DNA of 24,566 bases, from contig MU859376.1 in NCBI GenBank assembly GCA_033297205.1, positions 1 to 24,566 of the forward strand. The letters run 5' to 3'. Under the pieces are notes generated by a model. The model was given only the letters and a program-made list of their open reading frames with translations, did no database searches and was not told the DNA's origin. Both the position numbers and the translations under genes were made by a program. Source of the stretch: Pseudoneurospora amorphoporcata. Its lineage: Eukaryota > Ascomycota > Sordariomycetes > Sordariales > Sordariaceae. Below, one piece after another: positions 1 to 11,070 of this stretch (position 1 is the stretch's first letter; every line of letters begins with the position of its first letter).

Positions 1-64
1 GCAAGAGCATTATCAACACAATCTCTTCGCTCAAGGCACACCAAGACTAACTTTCAATCTTTAG
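1..64 (+). other. 3' part of an intron of the methyltransferase gene
   Basis: The stretch ends with a textbook fungal 3' splice site. The branch-point match GACTAAC at 45-51 lies 13 nt before the acceptor AG at 63-64. The downstream reading frame has an in-frame homologous C-terminus, while this stretch does not continue it. The donor site lies outside the window. Confidence 0.75.
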
Positions 65-304
65 GCCCCGACCGCTCCTTGGCCCACAGACGAGAAGCAA
101 AAACAAATCGGTCTCTTCCAGTATATTTCCTTAACATCAGACGTCGAGGGCTTCCTTACCTACTTCCTTGGCCACGTCATGGGCTGGACCGAGAACGAGA
201 TGGCAAAGTACGCCTCTATCCTTCGCCGGGAGTACAAGGAGGGCAAGATCCATGCGAACATCAAATGGCGCGTTGTTCGTGCCCAGAAGCCGGTGGACGC
301 CTAA
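65..304 (+). CDS. SAM-dependent methyltransferase, 3' terminal exon (LaeA/TdiE-like), partial
   Basis: This is the last exon (79 codons plus TAA) of a gene that begins left of the window. The peptide runs from APTAPWPTDEKQKQ to AQKPVDA. Its final part, with GWTENEMAKYASILRREYKE followed by GKIHANIKWRVVRAQKP, matches the usual C-terminus of fungal LaeA/TdiE/UMTA-type class I methyltransferases, where an LGW..EEV..fl..vRkElk..kiHay...vvygrKP pattern closes the Rossmann fold. Bases 1-64 are the end of an intron, with branch site GACTAAC at 45-51 and acceptor TTTAG at 60-64. The SAM-binding motif is outside the window, so the methyl acceptor and catalytic integrity cannot be judged. Such genes are common in or near secondary-metabolite clusters, but no cluster gene is seen here. 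Confidence 0.8.
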   Translation, partial: APTAPWPTDEKQKQIGLFQYISLTSDVEGFLTYFLGHVMGWTENEMAKYASILRREYKEGKIHANIKWRVVRAQKPVDA

Positions 305-1640
305 ATTCTCGATAACAGTAGCAAGACGGGCGCGCGGGTGCACTGGTGAAAGTGGTAGGGCATATGGCGGATAGGGGATATATGTATCGCTTCTTTCATT
401 GCGTAGGTCTCCAATATCAATGTCTTTTTCAGCAGTTTGTCGTCAAGCATCATCAGTCCCTTTCAGTCCGGGACTCGTCCGGCCCGCTCATGAAGGTTTA
501 CCGTTATTGCTTCAGCCTACCCGTACCGCGCACACCACACAGTTTGAACCTTAACCCCGATTGTCTCACTCCAGCTTTTATCTAGACCCTTCCCCACTTA
601 ACCGAATCCAAGCTTCTCGAGGCGTTCCCCGCACACATGTATGCACCTATACGTCTTGGCCCGTGTCGATCAGTGTTCAGCTGGCATGTTCTTGCTACTC
701 TGTACGACGATACCTTAGGTTTCAAGTAAACTTAACATATTACCTGTGTTCACCATGTGCCCACTAATTCACAAGATGGCGGGGACATCCAATCCTGAGA
801 CCGACGAAACGCGCATATGGACACAAATGATGGAAGAACGAGCTGTCCGTCGGTTGCTCAAGAGTTTCGGTGATTTAAAACTCCCAACTAGACAATGGAA
901 ATTTGACAGAACCCTACCCTGATGCGGAAGGAGGCATTCGGGGCTGCGTTCGCACCGAATCAAGTAATTGAAGCGTGAAACACACTTGATTTGCTTTTCT
1001 CCGAGCCGACCCACTTTTCCCCGGTCACTGCCCGGCAGTCCCGGTTCCGCACGGGCGGTTAAACCGGCCTCGCGGAAACTGTAAAACGTGTGGAAAGAGC
1101 ACCCCGTCCCAATTTTTCATCGTGACTTCCCGTCGCCTCAAAACTCTTTCATGTCACAGGGCTAAAATGCACCCTGTTGTCAGTTCCACTTAATGCCAAG
1201 GCCTTTGGAGGTCCGACATGTCAGGCACGCCTGTCGCAGCTCACGGTGGGCACTGCATGAGCGCCACGTACAGTAAGAACCCCTGCAGTTGCTAACACCC
1301 CCTTTTGCTAAAACCCCCCTTATGCTAAACATTTGGGCTGCCCGCATTCCCTCTAGTGGTGAAGACTGCTAACTGCTATTTGCAACGCTGATGGCCCGGA
1401 TTTGCAAAAACAGGGGTTCGATTTTGGTGGAAGAGGACACTTATACCCTTATACCAGGAGGACAGCCGCTCTAGGTAGCCCACTTTTTCAGTCTACGGCC
1501 AGTCATCTAGTGGCTAGAAGGCCTATGTGTGGTCTGTGCACCAGCAGCTTCTTTTGCACAACCTCCCTTTTTGCTAAAAATTTCGCCTGCTAGAATTGTT
1601 TGCAAAAGCAGATATGCTTACTATAGTAGGTATAGTATAC
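305..1640. other. Intergenic, no gene recognised; repeat-like tracts
   Basis: The 3' flank of the methyltransferase gene occupies the first part. No convincing coding frame was found on either strand. At 1288-1335 a degenerate unit of about 17 bp (TTGCTAA followed by a C-run) occurs three times. Related text (a C-run, then TTTTTGCTAAAA) returns near 1563-1578. The pattern suggests non-coding transposon remains, but no terminal inverted repeats or target duplication could be defined. Confidence 0.5.
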
Positions 1641-3466
1641 ACCTCTATATAGATGCAACTTGTTAGCTTAGTACGTTGATTCTACAAGAAACAGGGGCTA
1701 GATGCGGGGCTAGATAAAGGGCAACTCTAATTTTCTTATGTAGAAAATAAAGTCCTTTACTACTCTAGAAAACTACGCTAACAAGTTATATTCACAGTAT
1801 GCAGAGGTGTGTTTTAAAGGTAAACCGCTTCAAATAAAGCTTGGACGATTCGCTGAACTTCTTCCTATTCTCTTTACTATGTACGCATCAGGGGTCTTCA
1901 ACGCTATCTACATTCCTCGCTTATCTTAGAACTCAAACCTCCCTTCTTCGTTCAGCTATAAGTATTATATTGTAAGGTACGTACCTATTAGCTTTTAACA
2001 CTTATTAGGCCCACTCTTTTACTAAGTTCTCAAATAAAAGTAATTCGTCAGCTGTCAGCCTTATAAGGTCTCTATAAAATACAGCACTTGAAAAGTAAAG
2101 AAGTTTGAACACCGAGATAATTTCTCGCTATTAGTTATATTATATTCCACTTGCCTAGTACAATAAATCTACTGACGTTAAGCTCTAGCAACGTGGGTTA
2201 TAGGAATATTCGTAGCTAACTGTAAGTTAATTAAGTCATTTCTCTCCAATAGCACTAGCATGTTTATATTCGCCGTTTAAGAAAATAAAAAATAGCTTAC
2301 TTATTAAATTGTAGAGTGTAAATTACATTTAAATACAGAGGGTCCCAATTACTTAATAATAGGTCTTAGCATTTTTAGAATACCCGAGCACCCTTCAGAC
2401 CTTTTAGAGCGGATTAGTTATATAGTTATTTTTCTAGATAGTTTCATTAACTAGTTTATATTAGTAAATTTAACAATTAATAATCTAATACGCGAATTAC
2501 TTATCAATACGACGATTAGCATTATGAAACTAATTATAAATTAATAATAATTAAATAATATAATATTCTATTTAAAGATTAATAATAATACTAAGGAAAA
2601 CATAGCCCATTTTAAAGATAGTGAGGATTGGATCCGTTGGGAGTTATTATTCTAATTAATATAGAGAAAGTCTTTTCGCACTGCCCTCAATGTCTTCATA
2701 CACTGCTCCCCCACTTGGCGCGCCCTCTCCCGCTTTTTGGACCAATCATCTCATAGACATAAGGTTTGGACCTACACCACACTTTGGCGTGGTTTTTTTT
2801 ATAGATTTCAGCTAGTAAGTCTGGACATTACATTTTTCACACCATGCCAAGCCCAGACTCCAGACTGCAGCACGTGTAGCCAAATTAGCACCTAGACCTA
2901 GTTTTTACAGGACGTTTCTATAGCTGTCTTATAAGGCACTTAGTGGTACGGTCGTACTTTTACACGTCGCGTTCAATTAGAGGTGGCTAGTACAGTACGA
3001 TTGCACGAGTCTAGGCGCGTAATGGCTTGAAATTTGGGTTTTGGCAGTCTAAAGTAGGAAGGGAGCGGGAGCTAATGTGCGCTAAGGTGCGCTAAGGGGA
3101 GGCTAATAGATGCGTGTGAGATTATTGGTCCAAAAAAAAAAAATTAAAGTGGGGGAGCAGTGTATGAAGACATTGAGGGCAGTGCGAAAAGACTTTCTCT
3201 TAATATATACTACGCTGCTTAAAGGAAATTATATCAGAATTAATAACGGTCGCTAGTAGAATAGTTAGCAAGTATTCCTTAAAGTGCCATATAAAAAGTA
3301 GGCTAACCTACCTATTATAATTAAACCTCCTCCTCTAAACCCGGCCAAAGCCTATATTATATTAAGGGTTAGCATATCCTAGGCTAGAGAATATCTAAGG
3401 TAACTAGCCGTAAACGTTATTATAAATATAAAGAAGTAGAGACGCTATCTAAATAAGTCTAATAGC
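1641..3466 (+). mobile_element. RIP-degraded, AT-rich transposon relic (interrupted by a later insertion)
   Basis: Base composition turns strongly AT- and TpA-rich from about 1640 and stays so to 3466, apart from the inserted element at 2664-3199. One plus-strand reading frame can be followed from about 2581 to 2655 and again from 3208 to 3466. It is broken only by TAG/TAA codons, for example at 2653, 3299, 3380, 3401 and 3437, each of which a C-to-T change in CAG or CAA would give. That is the expected footprint of RIP. The frame continues on both sides only if the inserted element and one copy of its 8-bp target duplication are removed. Its start (a DSEDW.RW pattern followed by basic, proline-rich text) is weakly like a copia-type Gag, but the family is not established. 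Confidence 0.65.
2664..3199. mobile_element. Non-autonomous inverted-repeat DNA transposon (MITE), 536 bp, hAT-like target duplication
   Basis: The ends are perfect 53-bp terminal inverted repeats (2664-2716 and 3147-3199) that begin GAGAAAGTCTTTTCGCACTG. A second, imperfect pair of inner arms (2734-2760 and 3110-3136) contains TTTTTGGACCAAT. The element is flanked by an exact 8-bp direct repeat, TTAATATA, at 2656-2663 and 3200-3207. An 8-bp duplication is typical of hAT elements, but the terminal bases are not the usual hAT CAG, so the superfamily is tentative. No transposase frame is present. Near the right end a 10-bp unit (GCTAAKGTGC) is repeated at about 3071-3105. Its base composition is normal compared with the AT-rich flanks, so it probably inserted after they were mutated. 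Confidence 0.85.
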
Positions 3467-3471
3467 CTTCT

Positions 3472-3874
3472 TGTGACGAACGGCAGTCTGATCTGCCTAA
3501 GTGGGATAGCTGAAAGTAAAGACTATCAGTGCTGTTCGGTGAAGCCAAAAGGTTCACAACAAGTATGGTAGCGTTATACGTGTCTCGGTGATAAAGATCA
3601 ATTGACTACTGTAGAACTATCTGACAATCTGAGTTCTCCAGTCGTCCCTTTATACTCCGTGCCTTTCCCTGAGGCCTTAGTCTTGGAGTGTCTGCTCATG
3701 ATGGTGTTCTGGCTCACCGTGGATGCCTGCTTACCGTGAGCGCCTGTTCCTTCGTAAGCGCCTCGCTTAGTCGTGAGCACCTGCATACGACCTCTGCCCC
3801 AACCCTAGCCCCTGGGGTTACATCGTCCGTTGTTGGTGGTCCGGGCGGCCCTCGTGCTGCTTAAGTTCGTAACA
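3472..3874 (-). mobile_element. Solo LTR of a retrotransposon, 403 bp
   Basis: The ends are TGTGACGAAC and, as the reverse complement of the other end, TGTTACGAAC. This gives a 5'-TG...CA-3' LTR with a 10-bp inverted repeat carrying one mismatch. It is flanked by a 5-bp target duplication, CTTCT, at 3467-3471 and 3875-3879. A TATAAA box lies on the minus strand (3649-3654), so the LTR was probably transcribed leftward. Upstream of that box, four degenerate copies of a unit of about 18 bp (CGTGAGCGCCTG-like, about 3717-3785) could be U3 enhancer repeats. No internal retrotransposon sequence with a second LTR is present, so this is a recombination remnant. It is not AT-biased and shows no obvious RIP. 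Confidence 0.85.
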
Positions 3875-3879
3875 CTTCT

Positions 3880-5800
3880 ATAGAGCGGCTGGAATTAGTG
3901 CTTGTAATGAGGTACTATATTGTCAATTAGGTAGCGTTATTTGCGGAACCCAATTGGGAGCTGATAGTGGCATATATCGACGCTGTGATGGTTATGTCGA
4001 ACCCCGACAGAAAGACGTTGGCCTGTAAGGCTGTTTACCTAAGGTTAGTACCTTTTTTTCTTCTTTTTCTTATTTTTTCCTTCAATTCCACCCTCTCCTG
4101 CTATCAAACCAAATGGTTACGTACCTAATCTCAATCCACTACAATCCTAGCCCTAGTTTCCATATTCTTCTTAATATCTCTTGGAGAACGTTATATATGA
4201 TGGCTTTATTGGTTGCGTTTCTAAGAGTGGGCTCGTTTCATCTACGTCGGAACACAACGTGGAGTTGCTGTCGCTATTAGACACATCCTGTGCCTTGCTG
4301 TCCGTGGTATCACTGGTATATAGTACAATTGAGCTTTGGTGGCCGAAGATGATGGTGTTTTCAATTGGGAACTATAAAGCAGATGGTTATCTCCAGCTTT
4401 TGACAGTCCACAATCAACCAGAGATGCCACCGATGTCGACGACAGCCGCCGAGAGCAAAACAACATGTTTTGTCGACGAGCCATAGTTCAAGCACCCGCA
4501 GTCATGGGCTTTTTCCAGGGTCTTCTGTATGGCTGTGTGGGGGATGTGTCTCATTGGAGCAATCCTCGTCTACAGCCTCTACAGCGGCCCGGGGCGACCG
4601 GCATTCTGACGTCTCGCCTCTCACTTTATATGCATGCCGTTATCAAGTGTGGGAGGCCTCGAAGTCGACAGAATCTTCTGCGATATCTTCACCAGCTCAA
4701 TTCACATGGAGCAGTTTTCGTTCATGTCTTGTTTCGCACCAACCCATCCAAGTTCGCACGACCGAGGAATAATGGTCAATTGGCCAGAGGAACACTCGTA
4801 TATGCCTTGGTCTTTGATAGTAGTCCCCTGTATTTGCTGAACTTTCCTCTCGTACCTTTGCCACCGAATGCCTGTTTCCCCGCAGTTGCCCTGTCACTGC
4901 CAAGTCGGCCTGGCCCGATCGATACATCGAATTCGAGACTTCAGGTGAAGTGAAGTAGCGAAGCGTGCATTAGCACGTGACACCCATGTTTTTGACCATT
5001 ATTTTGTCTTGACTCCTCATTGCAGGGCTCAATGGATGGTTGAAAAAGTTTGGCTTTGTATCCCACAATTTTTGCGGATGCCGTTTGGAAAAGGATCTGA
5101 GTACATGGTTCCGTTTGCAAATTGCCGTGTAACATGTCCCTGCAAATCCCTATGTTACACATCTTGCGAACAAGACAGCTGTTTGGTTGGGCATTGACTT
5201 CTGGCGGCGTGTTTTCAGTTTGTTCGCTGGGCTGCAATGCCTCATTCCGGTCGGTTGGCTGTGAAACCACCGGCTGATACCAGACCATCATCGTTTGGTG
5301 GCAAGGCTGCATATGTATAGCAGCCGGTAACTTCATTCAACATGTTTCCCATTTCCTAGTAAGGAATGATACAGGCAAGGTCTCCAGCGAAACCAAAGCT
5401 GACACTCCCTTCAACAAAGTCGAGAAATCTCACATGAGCGCGACATACAAAAGACCGTGTTCGATTTGCTTCTTCAAATGACCTTTAGGAATCATGATAT
5501 TCGAGTCATTTACAGCACTTGGGCGAGCAGGCAAGCAACGACATCAAGTCCCGGGCCTCTTGAAGTCGGAAAAAGCCAGATACGAAAATGGATAAACAAC
5601 CAGGCGACGATCGGCAGTTCTTTAGCTCCGCTGTCTGTCAACAGCATGAGCGGCATTGGACGACGTGCACGATGCACTGAGGCCTACAACTCCTCACTGA
5701 GAGAAAATCTCAGTGAACAGCAAACGGAATCCGCTACTTTGCTTGGTGCCCGGCTATCTGTGGGGCAGGATGGCTGGTGAAGTATCTGGACCTTCATCTG
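3880..5800. other. Intergenic, no gene recognised
   Basis: The AT-rich character fades after the solo LTR. A pyrimidine run sits at 4050-4085. Several open frames of 80-160 codons exist on both strands between 4181 and 5780. None has a recognisable motif, domain, splice-supported continuation or convincing codon bias, and most start at non-ATG codons. The 5400-5800 part is presumably upstream control sequence for the helicase gene. Confidence 0.5.
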
Positions 5801-5837
5801 TCAGGTCCCGAGCGTCACTTCATCCCACCTTGATGCG

Positions 5838-6020
5838 GTCTACGTCTCCTCCGTCCATCTCGCCCCTCTTTTCTTCAATTTCTTCTCCCTTGACTCAGGT
5901 TGTCCCTTCACTCCTGTTGTCCAGCTTCCTTCCGATCCGGCATCTCAGCTTGAGCGTTCCTCATGAGAACTTCACCAATTCTCCTGTAGCCTAGTCGACC
6001 TCAAGCCTACCAACCAAGTC
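5838..6020 (+). promoter_or_regulatory. Pyrimidine-rich promoter/5' leader of the helicase gene
   Basis: Runs of C and T (for example around 5845-5895 and 5900-5935) lead up to the start codon, as is common for transcription-start regions of filamentous fungi. No TATA box is evident. The start ATG at 6021 follows CAAGTC. Confidence 0.4.
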
Positions 6021-9000
6021 ATGTCGAAAGCCAAGCAGAAAGGGCGCCCCAACGGACAGCCGCAACAACGGACTCCCGTCGTGGAAGCTCGGGAGTTCGT
6101 GCAAAAATCGCAACAAGCCCAAAAATCCAAAAGTCACGACCACCAGACGAAAGTCCTCGAAGAGCAAGCCCTTCAGCCATCCGCGCGCGAACAAAGAGCA
6201 GCATACAACCGCTGGAAGAAATCTCTCGAGTGTCGCAAGGAAAGCAAATTAGGATCCGACAACCTTCAACAAATTTGGACAGAAGGATACAATCTTCTCG
6301 AAACAGGTAGTGGCGAGCTACATGCCCGCCTCCTCGCCGACTTGGTTGATGAGAAGACAGGTGGTCCCTTCATTATTCGCCGGACGATACTGACATCAGC
6401 GGGCCATAACGACTGGGCGCATAGGCTGGCGCTCTACGAAGCCCTACTCAAAGTCGTGACACACAGTTCGCTAGTCAACCATCCAACCGCGTCCAACGAC
6501 CACCTTGCACTCCTCTACACCATCATCGGCGAAGAGGACGGTGCACAAGGAATTAGGTGGTTGACAAAACTTACCGGCCTGTTTGACCGTAAGCAGAGAT
6601 TTGTACAAATCCGCAGCTTGGTTCACTTGACAGCCAAAGCGCTCGAGCAGCTGCTCGACCAATACCCACCGCTGAAATACGACAACCGCTCGTCAGCACT
6701 TCGCAATGTGCTGAATACGTTCTCGGGAGCTAGTGCCCCTCATGTTGCGAAGAAAACGCACAATACAAATAGGCCGGCCACTCATGGCACTGCGGCGGCC
6801 ATTGGAAACATACATGCAGACCACGCACCACAACTCCCTCATCGTACCAAGCAACCACAGCTTGTGCTACCAAGCCCCGGAGCCATACCCGGCGGCCGTC
6901 ATGACAACGATTTCTCAGCAATTTCTGATATTCAAATCCTACCAACCTATGGAGAAATAATGAGCCAACGGATGGAGTATCTCCCCACAACAGACTTGAC
7001 GCAAGAGAGTTTCCACAAGGACATCAGGAAACGTTATATCGATACACTCTTTCGGCTCTATCGTCACAACACGTTCTCGGCCGTGAAAGATTTCCTACGT
7101 GAACAACTGGCCGACAATCCAACCGAGAATCTCACCAACACAAGTCATTCCGAACTCGGGCGTAATGGTCTAGCACACTTCTATGCCGCGGCTACTATCC
7201 AAATGGTTGACGTCAGCCTGGATAAAGGCATAATGTGTACCATATCATTCTTGCAGCTCCCGCACCTTCGGAAGCTGTCACAAGCAGACCAAGCTAGGTG
7301 GTGGGTGAACTCCTCACGCCTTGAACCGGGCAAACTGCTTGCCATGGTGGTGTCCTCCAATGAAGGGAGAAGACGACTGTTGTACCTTGTTGTAGGAGAT
7401 GAATACATTGAGAGGCATCAGTCAAATAAGTTCAAGGAAATGATATCTGGGATGCGACCCAGGGTGCAGGTCAAGCTGGCCCGAGAGACCGAGCTGGACA
7501 TCGATCTGCTCAACAAGCTACATGTTACACAAGCACAAGGGCATCTCTTTGAGCTTTGTGGGCTCATCCCTCAGGCGTACGAACCCACACTAACCAACAT
7601 CCAAAGGATGTCGAATGACAATAGTTTGGTGTTCCAAAAGTGGATTATTCCCACAGCAAAAACTTCTCAGCAGGACCGTACAGTTCCACCCCCGAAATAT
7701 GCTCGGAAGCAGGGGTTTGTGTACAAGCTTGACTGTATCACCAAGGAGAAACAACCCAACGGCTTGAAACTGAATCCGAACAAATCCCCGAAGGGCGACG
7801 ACTTGATCGCACTGCAGAAGGCTACCGGGCTCAATGCCAGTCAGGCCCAAGCCTTGGTGGCCGCACTCAGCCAAGAATTTGTCCAAATTCAGGGGCCGCC
7901 TGGTACAGGGAAGACATACGTCGGTCTTCAAATTGTAAAGGTCTTGGTGGAACATAAAACGACGTGCAAGCTCTCACCCATTTTCATCGTGTAAGTCTTT
8001 GATCAGGTGCAGATTCATGTCTGGCTTTTAACTGTTTCCACCTGCTAATTGCGCGTTCCTCGATAGTTGTGAGACTAATCATGCTCTGGACCAGTTCGGC
8101 GAGCATATCGTTGAAGCCGGCATCGACAACGTCGTACGGGTCGGAAGCCGCAGCAAGTCGAAGCTGTTAGAGAAACACAATTTCAGTTTGATGAGAAGGA
8201 AGAAGACAACCAAAGGAGAGAAGAGAGCCAGGAGCATGGTTTCAGCACAAATCCAAGGGGCGCTTTCCATGGCCAGGAGATGTCTTGGTCTGATCCACCA
8301 AGCAATGGCAGGACGACCCGCCTGGCCGCTTCTGAAGACTTTTCTTTCGAGCAAATATCCCAGAATCTACCGCCAGCTCCAACCGGATGATGCCGAAGGG
8401 TTTACACTTGTTGGCGACCCCATCCTGAATTGGCTCGGGCAAAGGCCTTCTAAAACCAACCATCCTCATTACGCGCGCTTGATTGGAAAAGCCGACACCA
8501 ACATCCTTTCGCTTACAGTCAACGAGAAGTGGGCATTGGTTCTTCACTGGCTTGATCGGCTTGTCAAGGATCAAACAAAGTCTATGATGGGGTATCTGCA
8601 AAAAGCGCAAAGGCTGCGTCAAGACCTCGAAAGAATTAATCAGGAAATTAACTGCAGGATACTCAGGAATGTAGATATTGTCCTGATGACGACCTCGAGG
8701 CTGGCACATGACAACGAAATGCTACGCAAACTGAAGCCCAAGGTCATCATTTGCGAGGAGGCAGCTGAGGTGATGGAGCCTCGCATGATGGCAGTGTTCA
8801 TCCCCGGGGTAGAACACCTCATCCAGATTGGTGATCACCAGCAGTTGCGGCCGTTGGTACAGAACTCTATGCAGTTCAGTATGGAGAGCAAGGTTGGAAA
8901 GCACTACCAGCTTGACCGCAGCTTGTTCGAGAGACGTGTCACCGGCGAACCTGGAATGAAGCCTCTTCCCGTCATCCAGCTGAACGAGCAACAACGCATG

Positions 9001-11070
9001 CCACCTGAGATTTCGGCGCTCATCCGCAATAACGTCTACAAAGACCTTAAAGATGGCTCTCGCGTCATGGACCGTCCAATGGTGGTTGGCCTACGGGAAA
9101 GACTGTACTGGTGGGATCATGAACACGAAGAAGGCACTGGCCTGAATGCAGCTCAAAGCATGTCCTACATTAACTCTGTGGAAGTTGCCATGACGACGGC
9201 GCTTGTCCGTCATCTTGTCCGGCAGGGCGTTTACAAAGGCAAAGACATTGCCATTCTGACGCCGTACGCGGGCCAGCTACTCAAGCTTCAGGCCGCACTT
9301 GACGAGCATTTTGAGGTTGTCTTGAGCGAAAGAGACGAAGAACGCTTGGCTGCCCAAGGACTCGATAAAGAGAACAAGATCACAGATTCTGAGATCCAGA
9401 CTCAAACGCTGTTGCCGTCGGGCAAGATGCAAATGGCAGAGCCGATACGGCTTGCTACGGTTGACGGTTTCCAAGGCGAACAGGCAAAGGTCATCATCAT
9501 CTCCCTCGTCCGCAGCAACAAGAAGACAAAAGTAGGCTTCCTGAAGCTGAAGAACCGAATCAACGTTCTTCTCAGTCGAGTTCAGCATGGCATGTATCTC
9601 ATTGGCAACGCGGCGACATTTCCGGCTGTGGACATGTGGAAGGATGTTTACCGGCAGATCTGCGCCAGAAAAGCGGCAGGTCCTTCGATCCCTTTGTGCT
9701 GCCCTCGGCATCCCAACACGCCGATATACTGTACATCGCCGGAGGATTTTGCCAGTGTCAGTCCCGAGGGAGGTTGTACACTTGACTGTGCCGACCGGCT
9801 TCCAGTCTGCGGTCATCCCTGCCCGAATAAGTGTCATTCGGAGATGCTACACAAGGCCGTCATTTGCCCGAAGCCTTGTCCCAGAGTTCGGAAAACATGT
9901 AAGCATGCTTGCCCGAGAGTCTGTGGAGAAGAGTGCGGAAACTGTATGGTGATTGTCAACGGCATAGAACTCCCATGTGGTCATACTAAGGACAACCTCC
10001 TGTGCTTTCGACTTCTAAAAGTGGAGTCTGTTCTCTGTCGCGTCAAGGTGGACAAGCAGGTACCAGCTTGTGGTCATACTGTGACAGTCGATTGTTGTAC
10101 GGACGTCTCCTCGGACGGGTTTCTTTGTGAGGGAAGATGCGATGCGCTGCTCCCCTGTAAACACAAGTGTCAAGGCACATGCTGGCTGTGCCGAAGGTAT
10201 GACGAAGAGAAACGCGTCACCGTGGAACACAAGGCGTGCGAGATTTGCAAGCCAGATACATGGGGCTTGGGGGACATTGAGCGCAAGCTAGCGTTTGTCG
10301 ATGGTCAGTTGAGACAGTCCTCTGACATTGCGGATGCCGATACCGCGAAGCAACTGTTCCTCGGGAGGAAGCTCGAAGGAGGGGATGAGGACAAAACGCC
10401 TGACAGATCGCTTCCCCAAGACCGCTACGAAAGTTGCCAGAAGCTGTTGGCGCTTTGCCAGCAGACGCAAGAGCGTATAATGGCTCATGACTCCTTGACG
10501 ACGGCCATGGACGGCCTCAGTCTTGATCGGGGCTCTCAATCACAGGCGCAGGCAGATGCCCAAAACCCACGTGCCTCGACCGTGCAACTTGACCTCCTAG
10601 CCGCGAAACTGGTCGAGCATAAAGTTCAGGAGGCAGTACTGCGCGACAAGTTCAGACTGTCGGTCAAACTGGACGAGGAGAGCGAGGTAGGCACGACTGC
10701 CGACGCCGACCTGCAGCGCTCGGTGGATTCCTTCCAGCAAACCGGTACCACGTTGCTCAATGATTGCGATAAAGCCAAGGTTCCGCGTCTGACTTTCATT
10801 GCTACGGTCCTGTGTGCGAGAGTTGATTTGATGCACTTGCTTTATGACCATTGTCTGCGGCCTAACGACGAGCTGACGGAACGGTTGAAAGGAATTTTCG
10901 AGATATTTGTCAAAGCACAACAGTTTTGTGACGAGTCATCCAAGGAGGATGCGGATCTCAGAAGGTGCCTCCACGAAGTGTTTCGGTTCAAGAAGAGGCC
11001 GGCTGATAAGTTGACGTTGAAGGAGGTGGTTGAGGTGATTGGCGAGGCGCCGGTTGTTCTTCGTGTCTAG
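6021..11070 (+). CDS. NF-X1 finger and SF1 helicase domain protein (ZNFX1/Hrr1/SAD-3-like)
   Basis: Two exons, 6021-7990 and 8067-11070, give 1657 residues. The 76-nt intron has GTAAGT at 7991 and AG at 8065-8066; the joined frame reads PIFIV-CETNHALDQF across it. Domains: a basic, Gln-rich N-terminus; a long unassigned region; then a UPF1-like SF1 helicase with Walker A GPPGTGKT (625-632), motif II EEAAE (887-891), GDHQQLRP (912-919), VDGFQGEQ (1122-1129) and RINVLLSR (1154-1161). A Cys/His-rich NF-X1-type zinc-finger block follows (1201-1384), then a helical C-terminus. Motif II begins EE rather than DE, as I recall for ZNFX1 relatives. Family members include S. pombe Hrr1, in the RNA-directed RNA polymerase complex, and Neurospora SAD-3, in meiotic silencing. 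A role in RNA silencing is inferred, and a paralogue with another task is possible. Confidence 0.92.

Noticed and set aside
4181..4486. Plus-strand open frame of 101 codons
   Set aside because: It starts at TTG, has no recognisable motif, and lies next to transposon remains. No splice-linked continuation was found.
4465..4953. Plus-strand open frame of 162 codons
   Set aside because: Composition is not protein-like (many Arg, Pro, Leu and Ser), with no domain and weak codon bias. Overlapping frames on both strands are equally open.
4941..5336. Minus-strand open frame of 131 codons
   Set aside because: It starts at a non-ATG codon, has no motif or neighbouring exon, and codon use is not convincing.
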